Below, piece after piece: positions 7,144 through 14,324 of a stretch of 23,576 nucleotides of DNA (its first letter is position 1; the number at the start of each line of letters is the position of its first letter). Made by a program: the position numbers and the translations under genes. The notes beneath the pieces are model-generated. The model did not search any database and was not told where the DNA came from. It saw only the letters and a program-made list of their open reading frames with translations. Origin of the DNA: Pseudomonadota bacterium (GTDB lineage Bacteria > Myxococcota_A > Polyangia > Polyangiales > Polyangiaceae); NCBI GenBank assembly GCA_023432025.1, contig JAEYVE010000155.1:1-23576 (forward strand), given 5' to 3'.

Positions 7144-7767
7144 TTAGAGCTGACCCAGCGCGCGATAAACGCAGTCTTCGAGGCTGTCGCACCCCGCGGA
7201 AAGGCACGCGTCCACGTCGCTTCGGTGGCGACGCTGCAGAGAAACCGCGGTCTGGCAGACGTCCTCGAACGCTCCGCACTCGCCAAAGCGCGCCTCGCAC
7301 CGCGAAAGCCAACCGCTGGGATCTCCGTCGCAATCCCGCTGACTCACGCACGCTTCGGCGCCGCGAGGAAACGAGTCGGGGTCGGACGCGACCGTGGCCA
7401 CCCGAAAACAGCGCTCCGCATCCACGCGCTCACACGGCGCGGACAAACACTCGGAGAGCTCCGCGGTAAAACACGCGTTGGCGCGCGTTGCGAAGCCGCT
7501 CCAAGTATTCTGGCAATCGTCCACCAGGTGCTGGCGCGGCATGCTCGACGTCGTACAGCGCGAGAAATGACTCACCAAAATGTCGCAGAGATCTCGCTTG
7601 GGAGGCGCGTCGACGCACTCGCTCGCGGAGGTCGCCGGCGTGGAGGAAGCCGCCTGAGGCCCCTCTGCGCCCGCGCCGCCGCCGCATGCTGGGCACGCCG
7701 CGACGCAGAGCAGCAAGGCGCTGCAAAGCCGAAAACTCTGCCCCAAGCCCGAACGCCGTGGCCTCAC
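7144..7767 (-). CDS. Cysteine-rich lipoprotein
   Basis: The 207-residue exported protein is of unknown function. The frame is open much further upstream, but that part is antisense or out of frame to the next gene. GTG 7767 is chosen because it overlaps the upstream stop as GTGA and is followed by a basic N-terminus, a hydrophobic stretch and VAAC (Cys25, or Cys28 in CPAC). After an Ala/Ser/Thr spacer come about 17 cysteines in a pattern like the lipoprotein at 3482-4075: LCDILVSHFSRC, then ACFTAELSECLSAPC, then a second set with CVSQRDCDGD, CEARFGEC and DACLSAGC. The mature protein is probably disulfide-bonded and anchored in the outer envelope. Coupling to the zinc-ribbon membrane protein suggests a shared role, which cannot be named. 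Confidence 0.8.
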   Translation of the reverse strand: MRPRRSGLGQSFRLCSALLLCVAACPACGGGAGAEGPQAASSTPATSASECVDAPPKRDLCDILVSHFSRCTTSSMPRQHLVDDCQNTWSGFATRANACFTAELSECLSAPCERVDAERCFRVATVASDPDSFPRGAEACVSQRDCDGDPSGWLSRCEARFGECGAFEDVCQTAVSLQRRHRSDVDACLSAGCDSLEDCVYRALGQL

Positions 7768-8306
7768 GCGGTCTTCTTGGTCGGTTGGCCCAGCTGCAGT
7801 CGCTCCCCCACGTACGACCCAATCAGCGTGAAGAGCAGGCCCAAAGCGGACATGAGCACGTACATGAAGACCGGCATGGTCTTCACGGTTTGCCCTTGAT
7901 GAAGCCAAAACGCCGTCGGCAAAGCGACGAGAAACACCGCCGCCACCGGCTCGACGAAGGTGCGCCCCGGCGAGATGAGACCCACCAAGAGGCCACCGAC
8001 GAACCACACGGGGATAGCCACCATCATTCCGGCGGACCCCTCGAAGTCCAGCGCGGTCACGACCGACGGCAAGCCGGCGACGATGGCCGCCGTCAGCACG
8101 GACATGATGCCAATGGCGATGCCGAACCAGAGCACGCTGAAGCCGCGCTGGTCGTAGCGACGTTCGACGTCGTCCGGGCGCGCCGAGGAAGGCGCCAACT
8201 CCTCGATCTTGGCACCGCAAGACACACAGCGATCATTCGCCAGAGGCGGAACATTCTTGAACCCGCAGCTCGGACAAATCACTTTGTTGACGCTCGTGGC
8301 CGACAT
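7764..8306 (-). CDS. Zinc-ribbon integral membrane protein, four TM segments
   Basis: The 180-residue protein is of unknown function. Near the N-terminus CPSCG and CVSCG (Cys11, Cys14, Cys27, Cys30) form a four-cysteine zinc ribbon in the cytoplasm. After a short linker there are four hydrophobic segments, about 57-82, 91-112, 117-136 and 144-166, and the protein ends TKKTA. ATG 8306 is preferred to ATG 8318 because GAGG sits 5 nt before it (GAGGAAACATG on the minus strand), one of the clearest ribosome binding sites in the window. The stop overlaps the start of the Cys-rich lipoprotein by 4 nt. The zinc ribbon plus TM bundle layout is common among uncharacterised bacterial membrane proteins. 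Confidence 0.87.
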   Translation of the reverse strand: MSATSVNKVICPSCGFKNVPPLANDRCVSCGAKIEELAPSSARPDDVERRYDQRGFSVLWFGIAIGIMSVLTAAIVAGLPSVVTALDFEGSAGMMVAIPVWFVGGLLVGLISPGRTFVEPVAAVFLVALPTAFWLHQGQTVKTMPVFMYVLMSALGLLFTLIGSYVGERLQLGQPTKKTA

Positions 8307-8503
8307 GTTTCCTCGCATCGGCGGTAGCGGGCCGCCCGCATCCGCTCCCGGATACTCGCAGAGTAGCTCAGGGGGTCGGCCGAACCCAAGCCCGAGCAGC
8401 CATCACTGAACTGTCCTACCGACAACCACCTTCTGCCCACGGGAAAGCACGAGTTTCTGGCGGCGCGGAACCTGGGTAGGTCATCGGTGTCCAACCCTGA
8501 CAC

Positions 8504-9118
8504 ATGCAGGCCTCCAAAGAAGATCCCGAGCTGCGTGAGTTACCGCGCTCACCACGCTGGACGCGCGTCATCACGTTGTCCGTTCTTGCCCTGACGGCCT
8601 CAGCTTCGACGGCGATGGCGCTGTCGCTCGTGCCCGAGGCGCGCTTTGCGCTGCACTTCGGCCCGCCCGAGGACGTCGGCGAGCTCCGCGCGTTCTTGCC
8701 CCGGCCCGAACAGCGCAACACTTGGGTGCGCGGGGCCGCGGAGGTTTCACCGCGCGCGGCGCGCTACGCGCGCCCACTCGACGGCGACAGCTATCGCTTG
8801 GCTCAGGTAGAAGACAATCCACTGCTTTGGGTGCAAATGCGCATCCCCGAGGGGCTCGCCGCAGAGCACTTTCTGCCGCCCGCGTCGTTCGTGGGCCGGC
8901 TCTTGCCCTTGGAAACCGCAGGGCTCAGGTACTCCAACCTGGAGCAAGCCGTGCGAGAAGTGGGGGGCGAGCCGCGCGGAGCGTGGATTCTGGTCGACGG
9001 TGAAGCTCCGCTGACCACCCGCTGGGCGCTCGGGCTGGTGGCGATGTTCGCGAGCTTCGCGCTGTTTTGCTCGTATGGCCTGTTTCGTCTGACGCGCTCG
9101 GTGAGCAACCCGCTATAA
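8504..9118 (+). CDS. Conserved-type membrane protein with two TM segments
   Basis: The 204-residue protein is of unknown function. A cytoplasmic N-terminus of about 20 residues is followed by a membrane segment (22-43), an extracytoplasmic domain of about 130 residues, and a second membrane segment (175-196) with a short basic tail. The soluble domain includes RLLPLETAGLRYSNLEQAV and GAWILVDGEAPL. No catalytic motif is apparent. ATG 8504 is the first in-frame start; its ribosome binding site is poor, and a small inverted repeat (GTGTC 8487-8491 / GACAC 8499-8503) abuts it. The 185-200 bp upstream gap is shared with the divergent zinc-ribbon gene and should hold both promoters, though no convincing boxes are seen. 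thiO starts 12 bp downstream. Confidence 0.82.
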   Translation: MQASKEDPELRELPRSPRWTRVITLSVLALTASASTAMALSLVPEARFALHFGPPEDVGELRAFLPRPEQRNTWVRGAAEVSPRAARYARPLDGDSYRLAQVEDNPLLWVQMRIPEGLAAEHFLPPASFVGRLLPLETAGLRYSNLEQAVREVGGEPRGAWILVDGEAPLTTRWALGLVAMFASFALFCSYGLFRLTRSVSNPL

Positions 9119-9119
9119 G
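9114..9119 (+). promoter_or_regulatory. Candidate -10 element (TATAAG) before thiO
   Basis: GCTATAAG places TATAAG 11 nt before the thiO ATG and overlaps the upstream stop codon TAA. In DNA this GC-rich such a hexamer is uncommon, but part of it is explained by the stop codon, so the call is weak. Confidence 0.2.
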
Positions 9120-9130
9120 CGCGCGGCGCC

Positions 9131-10312
9131 ATGGCCGCTCAGCATCCCTCGACGCGAAAGCCCCGCACCCAAGCCACACGCCGCACTCGAAAATCGAGCG
9201 ACCTCCACGTGGTCATCGTTGGAGGTGGCATCATGGGCACGTCCTCGGCGCTCGCGCTGGCGCGACGCGGCGTTCGCGTCACCGTGCTGGAAAAAAGCGT
9301 TCCTGGCGCGGAAGCCTCCAGCGCTGCGGCCGGTATCCTGGGCGCTCAAGCCGAAGCGCACGCGCCGGGCCCCGCGTACGAGTTGTTCGGCGCGAGCCTG
9401 CGCCTGTACCCGCGCTGGGTGCGCGAGCTCGAAGCAGCCACCGGCATCGACGTGGAGTATCGAGCGCAGGGCACGCTCGAGGTGGCGTTCGACGCGCCCG
9501 CCGTCACGGCCCTCCACCGAAAGTTTCGTTGGCAGAAGGAGCCGGTCCACAAGCTCTCCGCGCCGCACCTCCAAAAAGCCGAGCCGGGTCTGTCGCGCGC
9601 GCTCGCGGGCGGGGTGCTGCTGGAAAATGACGGACGCGTCACGCCTCCTCGGCTCTACCGAGCCACTCACATCGCGGCGGCGCGCGCCGGGGTGACCTTC
9701 CAAAGCGGCGCGCACGTACGTGAGGTGGTGATCCGGGAAGGCCGCGCCCGCGGCGTCGCGCTCGGCGACGGCGCCGTGCTCGAAGCCGACGCGGTCGTGG
9801 TCGCCGCCGGCAGCTGGACGAGCTTGGTGAGCGGCGCGCTCGGCGCCGAAAGCGAGGTCATCCCCGCGCGCGGCCAGCTGGTGGAGCTCGAGAGCCCGGA
9901 GCCGCTCCTCACACGCGTGGTGTTCGGCCCCCGCTGCTACCTCATTCCCCGTGACGACGGGCGCACCTTGATCGGCTCTACGCTCGAGTTCGTCGGCTTC
10001 AAGAAGGACGTCACCGCCGAAGGAGTGCGGGACCTCCTCGACGCGGCCCTCGAGCTCGCACCTGGTCTCGGTCGAGCCACCCTGCGCGGCGCTTGGTCGA
10101 ACTTCCGCCCCTACACGAAGGATCAGCTGCCGCTTTTGGGTCAGGGGCACGCGGAAGGCTTGGTGATCGCTTCCGGCCACCACAGAAACGGCATTTTGCT
10201 CGCGCCCATCACCGCAGAAGTCGTGGCCCGCCTGGTGCTGGGAGAGCGTCCGCCGCTGGATATCGCCCCCTTCGATCCGCTGCGGACGGCAAAGCGAGCC
10301 CCCAAGGCGTAA
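9131..10312 (+). CDS. thiO: Glycine oxidase ThiO-like FAD-dependent oxidoreductase
   Basis: ThiO oxidises glycine to iminoglycine (dehydroglycine), the C2-N donor for the thiazole ring of thiamine, with FAD and O2. The 393-residue protein is a DAO-type oxidoreductase. A basic N-terminal extension of about 23 residues precedes the FAD-binding VVIVGGGIMG (27-36) and acidic Glu54 in VLEKS. Later motifs are SSAAAGILGAQ (64-73 region), VVVAAGSW, RGQLVELE, GSTLEFVGF and the C-terminal GLVIASGHHRNGILLAP, which closes the FAD site. The last three are typical of the glycine/sarcosine oxidase group and of ThiO in particular. No thiS, thiG or other thiazole gene is in the window, so a related amino-acid oxidase activity cannot be excluded. 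It is followed by two hairpins and then purM. Confidence 0.88.
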   Translation: MAAQHPSTRKPRTQATRRTRKSSDLHVVIVGGGIMGTSSALALARRGVRVTVLEKSVPGAEASSAAAGILGAQAEAHAPGPAYELFGASLRLYPRWVRELEAATGIDVEYRAQGTLEVAFDAPAVTALHRKFRWQKEPVHKLSAPHLQKAEPGLSRALAGGVLLENDGRVTPPRLYRATHIAAARAGVTFQSGAHVREVVIREGRARGVALGDGAVLEADAVVVAAGSWTSLVSGALGAESEVIPARGQLVELESPEPLLTRVVFGPRCYLIPRDDGRTLIGSTLEFVGFKKDVTAEGVRDLLDAALELAPGLGRATLRGAWSNFRPYTKDQLPLLGQGHAEGLVIASGHHRNGILLAPITAEVVARLVLGERPPLDIAPFDPLRTAKRAPKA

Positions 10313-10329
10313 ATATCGCGGCTTTTTTC

Positions 10330-10348
10330 GCTCGATTCGTCGAGCTTT
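10330..10348 (+). terminator. Hairpin with TTCG loop after thiO
   Basis: GCTCGA-TTCG-TCGAGC (10330-10345) is a perfect 6-bp stem with a four-base loop, followed by TTT. It lies 18 bp past the thiO stop. The T-run is short, so termination would be partial. Confidence 0.45.
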
Positions 10349-10358
10349 GACGCGCCCG

Positions 10359-10400
10359 AGCCCGGCTCCTCCGCCTGTCTGGGTGCGAGGCCGGGCTTTT
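10359..10400 (+). terminator. Intrinsic-terminator-like hairpin between thiO and purM
   Basis: AGCCCGGC (10359-10366) pairs perfectly with GCCGGGCT (10390-10397) across a 23-nt loop, and the 3' arm runs into TTTT (10397-10400). It ends 17 bp before the purM ATG, so it could end thiO transcription or act as a leader attenuator for purM. Confidence 0.5.
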
Positions 10401-10402
10401 GC

Positions 10403-10408
10403 TATGAG
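10403..10408 (+). promoter_or_regulatory. Candidate -10 element (TATGAG) before purM
   Basis: GCTATGAG, directly after the terminator-like hairpin, places TATGAG 9 nt before the purM ATG. Its position just past a terminator supports a promoter here, but no -35 is recognisable. Confidence 0.28.
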
Positions 10409-10417
10409 GCGCTCGCC

Positions 10418-11488
10418 ATGGCCGTCACCTACCGACAAGCTGGCGTCGACATCGACGAGGCCAACTCGCTCATCGAGCGAATCAAGCCCCTCGCCCGTGC
10501 GACGCGCACTCCCTTCGTGCTCGAGGACGTCGGCGGCTTCGCCGGTCTGTGCGGCATTCCGAGCGGGCTCGAAGAGCCCGTCCTCGTGAGCGGCACCGAC
10601 GGCGTGGGCACCAAGCTCAAGGTGGCCTTCGCCACCGGACGCCACGACACGATCGGCCAGGACTTGGTGGCGATGTGCGTCAACGACGTGCTCACCACGG
10701 GGGCCGAGCCGCTCTTTTTCCTCGACTACTTCGGCACCGGCAAGCTGAGCGCCGACACCGCAGCGTCCGTCATTCGCGGCATCGCCGACGGCTGCAAGCT
10801 CGCCGGCTGCGCGCTGCTCGGCGGCGAAACTGCGGAGCTGCCCGGCATGTACGCCGACGGCGAGTACGATCTCGCCGGGTTCTCCGTCGGCATCGCCGAC
10901 AGAAAAAAACTGCTCGGCCCCGCTCGCGTGAAGGCGGGCGACGTGCTCCTCGGCATCGCGTCGACGGGTCTGCACTCGAACGGCTACTCGCTCGCGCGCC
11001 GCGTGATCGAGCAAGAAATGAAGCTCGCGCTCGACGCCCAGGTGCCCGCTTTGGGCAAGACCGTCGGCGAAGCGCTGCTCACCCCCACCAAAATCTACGC
11101 CAAGACGGTGCGCGAGCTGAAGACGACGCTCGGCGCGGATCTGCACGCTCTGTGTCACATCACGGGCGGCGGCGTCCCCGAAAACCTGCCGCGCGTGCTC
11201 CCCGATGACGTGGTGGCCCACATCGACGGCGCTCGCCCCTGGCCCGCCATTTTCCAGCTCATCGCGGAGGGCGGCCCCGTGGAGCTCGCCGAGATGCGCC
11301 GCACCTTCAACCTGGGCATCGGGCTCATTGCCGTCGTCGAGGCGGCGAGCGCCGACGCGGCGCTCGCAGCGCTCACCGCTGCGGGCGAAGACGCGTGGCG
11401 GCTCGGCTCGCTCGCCGCTCGGCCGGGCAAGCCCGAAGTGGAGTACGTGGGAGATCCCGCGGAGGCCCGCTTCGGAGCGGCTCGATGA
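10418..11488 (+). CDS. purM: Phosphoribosylformylglycinamidine cyclo-ligase (AIR synthetase)
   Basis: PurM closes the imidazole ring of FGAM with ATP to give aminoimidazole ribotide, step five of purine synthesis. The 356-residue protein has normal family length (about 345). Motifs: YRQAGVDID (5-13), VSGTDGVGTKLKVA (57-70), GQDLVAMCVNDVLTTGAEP (80-98), FFLDYFGTGKL, GCALLGGETAELPGMY, the STGLHSNGYSL turn and HITGGGVPENLPRVLP in the C-terminal half. This is the ATP-grasp-unrelated PurM/SelD fold with its glycine-rich ATP loop. The ATG follows a hairpin and an AT-rich hexamer. The stop overlaps the purN start as ATGA, so the two purine enzymes are translationally coupled. Confidence 0.97.
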   Translation: MAVTYRQAGVDIDEANSLIERIKPLARATRTPFVLEDVGGFAGLCGIPSGLEEPVLVSGTDGVGTKLKVAFATGRHDTIGQDLVAMCVNDVLTTGAEPLFFLDYFGTGKLSADTAASVIRGIADGCKLAGCALLGGETAELPGMYADGEYDLAGFSVGIADRKKLLGPARVKAGDVLLGIASTGLHSNGYSLARRVIEQEMKLALDAQVPALGKTVGEALLTPTKIYAKTVRELKTTLGADLHALCHITGGGVPENLPRVLPDDVVAHIDGARPWPAIFQLIAEGGPVELAEMRRTFNLGIGLIAVVEAASADAALAALTAAGEDAWRLGSLAARPGKPEVEYVGDPAEARFGAAR

Positions 11489-12138
11489 CGATTCGCCTCG
11501 GCGTCCTGGTGTCGGGGGGCGGCACGAACCTCCAAGCCATCTTGGACGCAGTGCGGGAGCACCGCCTGGACGCCGAGCTTCGCCTCGTCCTGTCCAACAA
11601 AGAGGGCGCGTTCGCGCTGGAGCGTGCGGCAAAGGACAACGTGCCCACCCGCGTGCTCTCCCACAAAAGTTACGGCTCGCGCGAGGAGTTCGACGGCGCC
11701 ATGGTCGAAGCGCTGCGCGAAGCAGGCGTCGAGTGGATCGCGCTCGCCGGCTTCATGCGCGTGCTCACTCCCGTGTTCTTGCGGGCCTACGAGGGTCGCA
11801 TCGTGAACATTCACCCCGCGCTCTTGCCCGCGTTTCCCGGCGTGGACGCGCAAACGCAGGCGTTCGACCACGGCGTGAAAATCGCGGGCTGCACGGTGCA
11901 TTTCGTGGACGAAGGCGTGGATCAAGGGCCCATCATTTTGCAGCGCGCCGTGTCGGTGCTCGACGACGACGACGCCGCGTCACTCAAGGCGCGCATCCTC
12001 GAGCAAGAGCACGTGGCCTTCGTGGAGGCGTTGTCGGCCATCGCCGAAGGGCGCGTGAGCTTGGCGACGTCGGCCACGGGACGCACGATCGTGCGCGTCA
12101 GGCCTCCGACTCGAGTCGGGGCGCACGAGGGAAGCTGA
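11485..12138 (+). CDS. purN: Phosphoribosylglycinamide formyltransferase
   Basis: PurN transfers formyl from 10-formyl-tetrahydrofolate to GAR, step three of purine synthesis. The 217-residue protein matches the family size. Motifs: LGVLVSGGGTNLQAIL (5-20) for the phosphoribosyl site, ALAGFMRVL (86-94), NIHPALLPAFPG (108-119) with catalytic Asn108 and His110, and GCTVHFVDEGVDQGPI with catalytic Asp146. The usual Gly-x-His after the HPALLP loop reads Gly-Val-Asp (119-121), a variant I believe occurs in other lineages. The frame extends upstream, but ATG 11485 overlaps the purM stop and has GGAG 7 nt before it. The next gene begins 4 bp after the stop. Confidence 0.96.
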   Translation: MTIRLGVLVSGGGTNLQAILDAVREHRLDAELRLVLSNKEGAFALERAAKDNVPTRVLSHKSYGSREEFDGAMVEALREAGVEWIALAGFMRVLTPVFLRAYEGRIVNIHPALLPAFPGVDAQTQAFDHGVKIAGCTVHFVDEGVDQGPIILQRAVSVLDDDDAASLKARILEQEHVAFVEALSAIAEGRVSLATSATGRTIVRVRPPTRVGAHEGS

Positions 12139-12142
12139 GCGC

Positions 12143-13726
12143 GTGACTTCGCGGCACTACGACGTGGTGGTGCTCGGGCGCTCGACGGGAGCGCTGGCCG
12201 CGGCTGCGCTCTTGGCGCGGCGCGAATTTCGCGTGTTGGTCCTCGGGCAAGGTCAGCTGCCGCCGACGTACTCGGTCGAGGGGCACGTGGTGTGTCGCCG
12301 CACCTTCACGCTGCTCTCGGCCACGTCGCCGAGCTTTCGGCGCATCGCGCAAGAGCTCGCGCAGAGCCAGCGCTTTCGTCGAATGACGACGTCCCTCGAT
12401 CCGATGTTCGGCGTACTGGGGCCGGGCTTTCGGCTCGAGGTGCCGCCCGACGCCGAGCTCTTCGCCCGCGAGACCGAGCGCGAGTTCCCGGAAATTCGCC
12501 AGCTGGTGGACGAGCTCTACGCTTCGTTCACGGAGGTGAACGCCTCCGCCGACGCGGCGTTCGAGCGGGACGTGGTGTGGCCTCCGGGCTCGCTCTGGGA
12601 GCGCCTCGAAACGAGCCGCGTCGCGGCCTCCCTTCCGCTCAGCGGCGTCTCGCCCACCGCGCCACTCACGCGCTTTCCGCAAGAGCACCCATTCCGCGAC
12701 GTGGTGGAGCTGCCTGCGTTCTTCGCGACGCACTTGGACGGCTACGCCATGGACCTGCCCGCGTTCGCGCTGGCGCGGCTGCATGGGTCGTGGACGCGCG
12801 GCGTGCAAGCGCTCCCGCGCGGCGAGCTGGATCTCGCGGAATTCTTGCTCGAACGCATCGAAGCGCACGGCGGCGTGTGTCGCCTCGACGGACGCGCAAC
12901 GGGGCTCATCGTCGAGCGCGGTCGCCTCCGCGGCATCGTGGAGGACGGCGAAGAGCGCCCCACTGGAGCCGGCGCGATTTTGTCTTCGTTCAGCGGAGAA
13001 ACCCTCGCGGACTTGGCGCACGGCGAGGGCATCACCAAGAGCGCGCGCCAGCGCTGGCCGCACGTCACCGCCACGGCGGGACGCTTCGTCGTGTCGCTCG
13101 TGGTGCGCGCGGTCGGCGTCCCCGAGCCGCTCCCCACCGAGTCCTTCATCGTTCCGAGCGCGCCCGGCTCGCGGCGCCCCATCGTGCATTTGCAGCGGCT
13201 CGACGCGCGGCTCTCTGCCCCACGCGAATCCGAGGAGGCCCCCGAAACCTGCCTCTTGGTCGCGGAAATGCTCCTCCCTCTGAACGGACCGCTTTCACCT
13301 TTGGAAGCGCGCGAGGCGGTGCTCGAGACCCTGCGAGAGCACCTGCCATTCTTGGACGAGCACTTGGTCGTCGTGGATTCGCCGCACGACGGCCTCCCGG
13401 CGTGGCTCTTCGTGCAATCCGGAAGTCGCGGCGAGCTCCCCGAGCGACGCGAAATCGATCGCATTCACTTGCGGGGAGCGCGCCCGGGCGTGGAACCCAT
13501 GGAGTGGTTGTGGTCGGTGGAGCCGGCCGGCTATTTGGGCCTCGCGGCAGAGCCCGTGCGCGGCCCCATTCCCGGCACCTACCTCGTGGGCCCGACGGTC
13601 CTGCCAGCGCTCGGTCAAGAGGGTGAGCTCTTGGCGGCGTGGGGAGCCGCACGCCTCATCACCAAGCGCGACGGCGCACGCCAGAAGTTGCGCCGTCAAA
13701 TGTGGACGAAAATCGAGACCGGCTGA
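12143..13726 (+). CDS. FAD-oxidoreductase-fold protein with degenerate nucleotide-binding motif
   Basis: The 527-residue protein resembles the phytoene-desaturase/amine-oxidase superfamily. The N-terminal beta-alpha-beta (YDVVVLGRSTGALAAAALLA) is in the right place, but the GxGxxG loop reads GRSTGA (12-17), and the acidic residue ending strand two is missing (VLVLGQG). A long middle region follows (substrate-like domain, FFATHLDGYAMDLPAFALARL), then a second Rossmann part with FLLERIEAHGG and a variable edge. The C-terminal YLVGPTVLPALGQEGELLAAWGAARL matches the conserved FAD-proximal end of the superfamily. It may bind FAD weakly, bind another ligand, or be non-catalytic. GTG 12143 lies 4 bp after purN; rsmD follows 5 bp after the stop. 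No carotenoid genes are adjacent. Confidence 0.83.
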   Translation: MTSRHYDVVVLGRSTGALAAAALLARREFRVLVLGQGQLPPTYSVEGHVVCRRTFTLLSATSPSFRRIAQELAQSQRFRRMTTSLDPMFGVLGPGFRLEVPPDAELFARETEREFPEIRQLVDELYASFTEVNASADAAFERDVVWPPGSLWERLETSRVAASLPLSGVSPTAPLTRFPQEHPFRDVVELPAFFATHLDGYAMDLPAFALARLHGSWTRGVQALPRGELDLAEFLLERIEAHGGVCRLDGRATGLIVERGRLRGIVEDGEERPTGAGAILSSFSGETLADLAHGEGITKSARQRWPHVTATAGRFVVSLVVRAVGVPEPLPTESFIVPSAPGSRRPIVHLQRLDARLSAPRESEEAPETCLLVAEMLLPLNGPLSPLEAREAVLETLREHLPFLDEHLVVVDSPHDGLPAWLFVQSGSRGELPERREIDRIHLRGARPGVEPMEWLWSVEPAGYLGLAAEPVRGPIPGTYLVGPTVLPALGQEGELLAAWGAARLITKRDGARQKLRRQMWTKIETG

Positions 13727-13731
13727 ACCTC

Positions 13732-14283
13732 ATGCGCATCATCGCCGGAACTCTGCGCGGCCGCCGCCTGGTCGCACCCAAGGGCCTCGCCACGCGCCCC
13801 ACGACGGACCGCGTGCGCGAGGCGTGGTTTTCCATTTTGCACGTGGTCCACGGCCGCGTCGTCGACTTGTACGCCGGCACCGGCGCTCTCGGCTTCGAGG
13901 CGTTGTCACGCGGGGCGTCGGCCGTCACGTTCGTGGAGAGCGCAGCGCCCGCCCAACAGGCCATCCTGAAGAACGCCGAGGCCCTCGGGGTCTCCGCGCG
14001 AGTCACCCTCGTTCGCTCACAGGTGGAGCGCTCGGTGTCGGCCATCGCGCGGGGCGGCCCCTATGACTTGATCGTGACCGATCCGCCCTGGACCGCCATC
14101 GACGCCGCCGAACGTGCCCTCCGGTCCCTGCGCTGGCAGGAGTTGGTCGCCCCGGGAGGACGTGTGGTGATTGGGCACCCCAAGGGCCGTCCAGTCGTGC
14201 TCGATCCGAGCTCCGGCCTGACTCTCGTCGATCAGCGCTCCTGGGGCGATTCAGGGGCCTCGTTCTTCGAGCAAGAGCTCTGA
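13732..14283 (+). CDS. rsmD: 16S rRNA (guanine(966)-N2)-methyltransferase RsmD
   Basis: RsmD methylates N2 of G966 in 16S rRNA with S-adenosylmethionine. The 183-residue protein is of typical length. Signatures: MRIIAGTLRGRRL (1-13), RPTTDRVREAWFSIL (22-36), the AdoMet loop DLYAGTGALGFEALSRGA (45-62), acidic Glu69 ending the next strand, and catalytic DPPW (117-120), where DPPF or DPPY is more usual. The frame is open further upstream inside the preceding gene, but ATG 13732 gives the exact family start. The end of the oxidoreductase-like gene is 5 bp upstream, so it sits at the end of the purM-purN cluster. Confidence 0.95.
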   Translation: MRIIAGTLRGRRLVAPKGLATRPTTDRVREAWFSILHVVHGRVVDLYAGTGALGFEALSRGASAVTFVESAAPAQQAILKNAEALGVSARVTLVRSQVERSVSAIARGGPYDLIVTDPPWTAIDAAERALRSLRWQELVAPGGRVVIGHPKGRPVVLDPSSGLTLVDQRSWGDSGASFFEQEL

Positions 14284-14310
14284 CACCTGTCTGACGGGCC
14301 CGGCTGCCGT

Positions 14311-14316
14311 TATAGT
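14311..14316 (+). promoter_or_regulatory. Candidate -10 element (TATAGT)
   Basis: TATAGT matches the -10 consensus at five of six bases and lies 8 nt before ATG 14325. A CTGACA at 14280-14285 is too far upstream (25 nt) to be a standard -35, and CTGACG at 14291-14296 is too close (14 nt). If the hexamer is used, the message is leaderless or nearly so. Confidence 0.38.
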
Positions 14317-14324
14317 CGCGGCTG

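Noticed and set aside
8361..8440. tRNA-like GTAGCTCAGGGGG around 8362-8374 in the divergent gap
   Set aside because: It resembles a D-arm, but no T-arm GTTCRA or matching acceptor strands occur at the needed distance, so no cloverleaf can be drawn.
8319..8503. Possible TPP riboswitch or other leader RNA ahead of the two-TM protein/thiO pair
   Set aside because: No CTGAGA or ACCTGAT-type core sequence is present, and thiO itself has only a 12-bp upstream gap.
9113..11632. Antisense open frame of over 800 codons across thiO and purM (minus strand)
   Set aside because: It is a typical shadow of codon-biased GC-rich genes: Arg/Ala/His-rich with no motifs, lying opposite two confidently identified enzymes.
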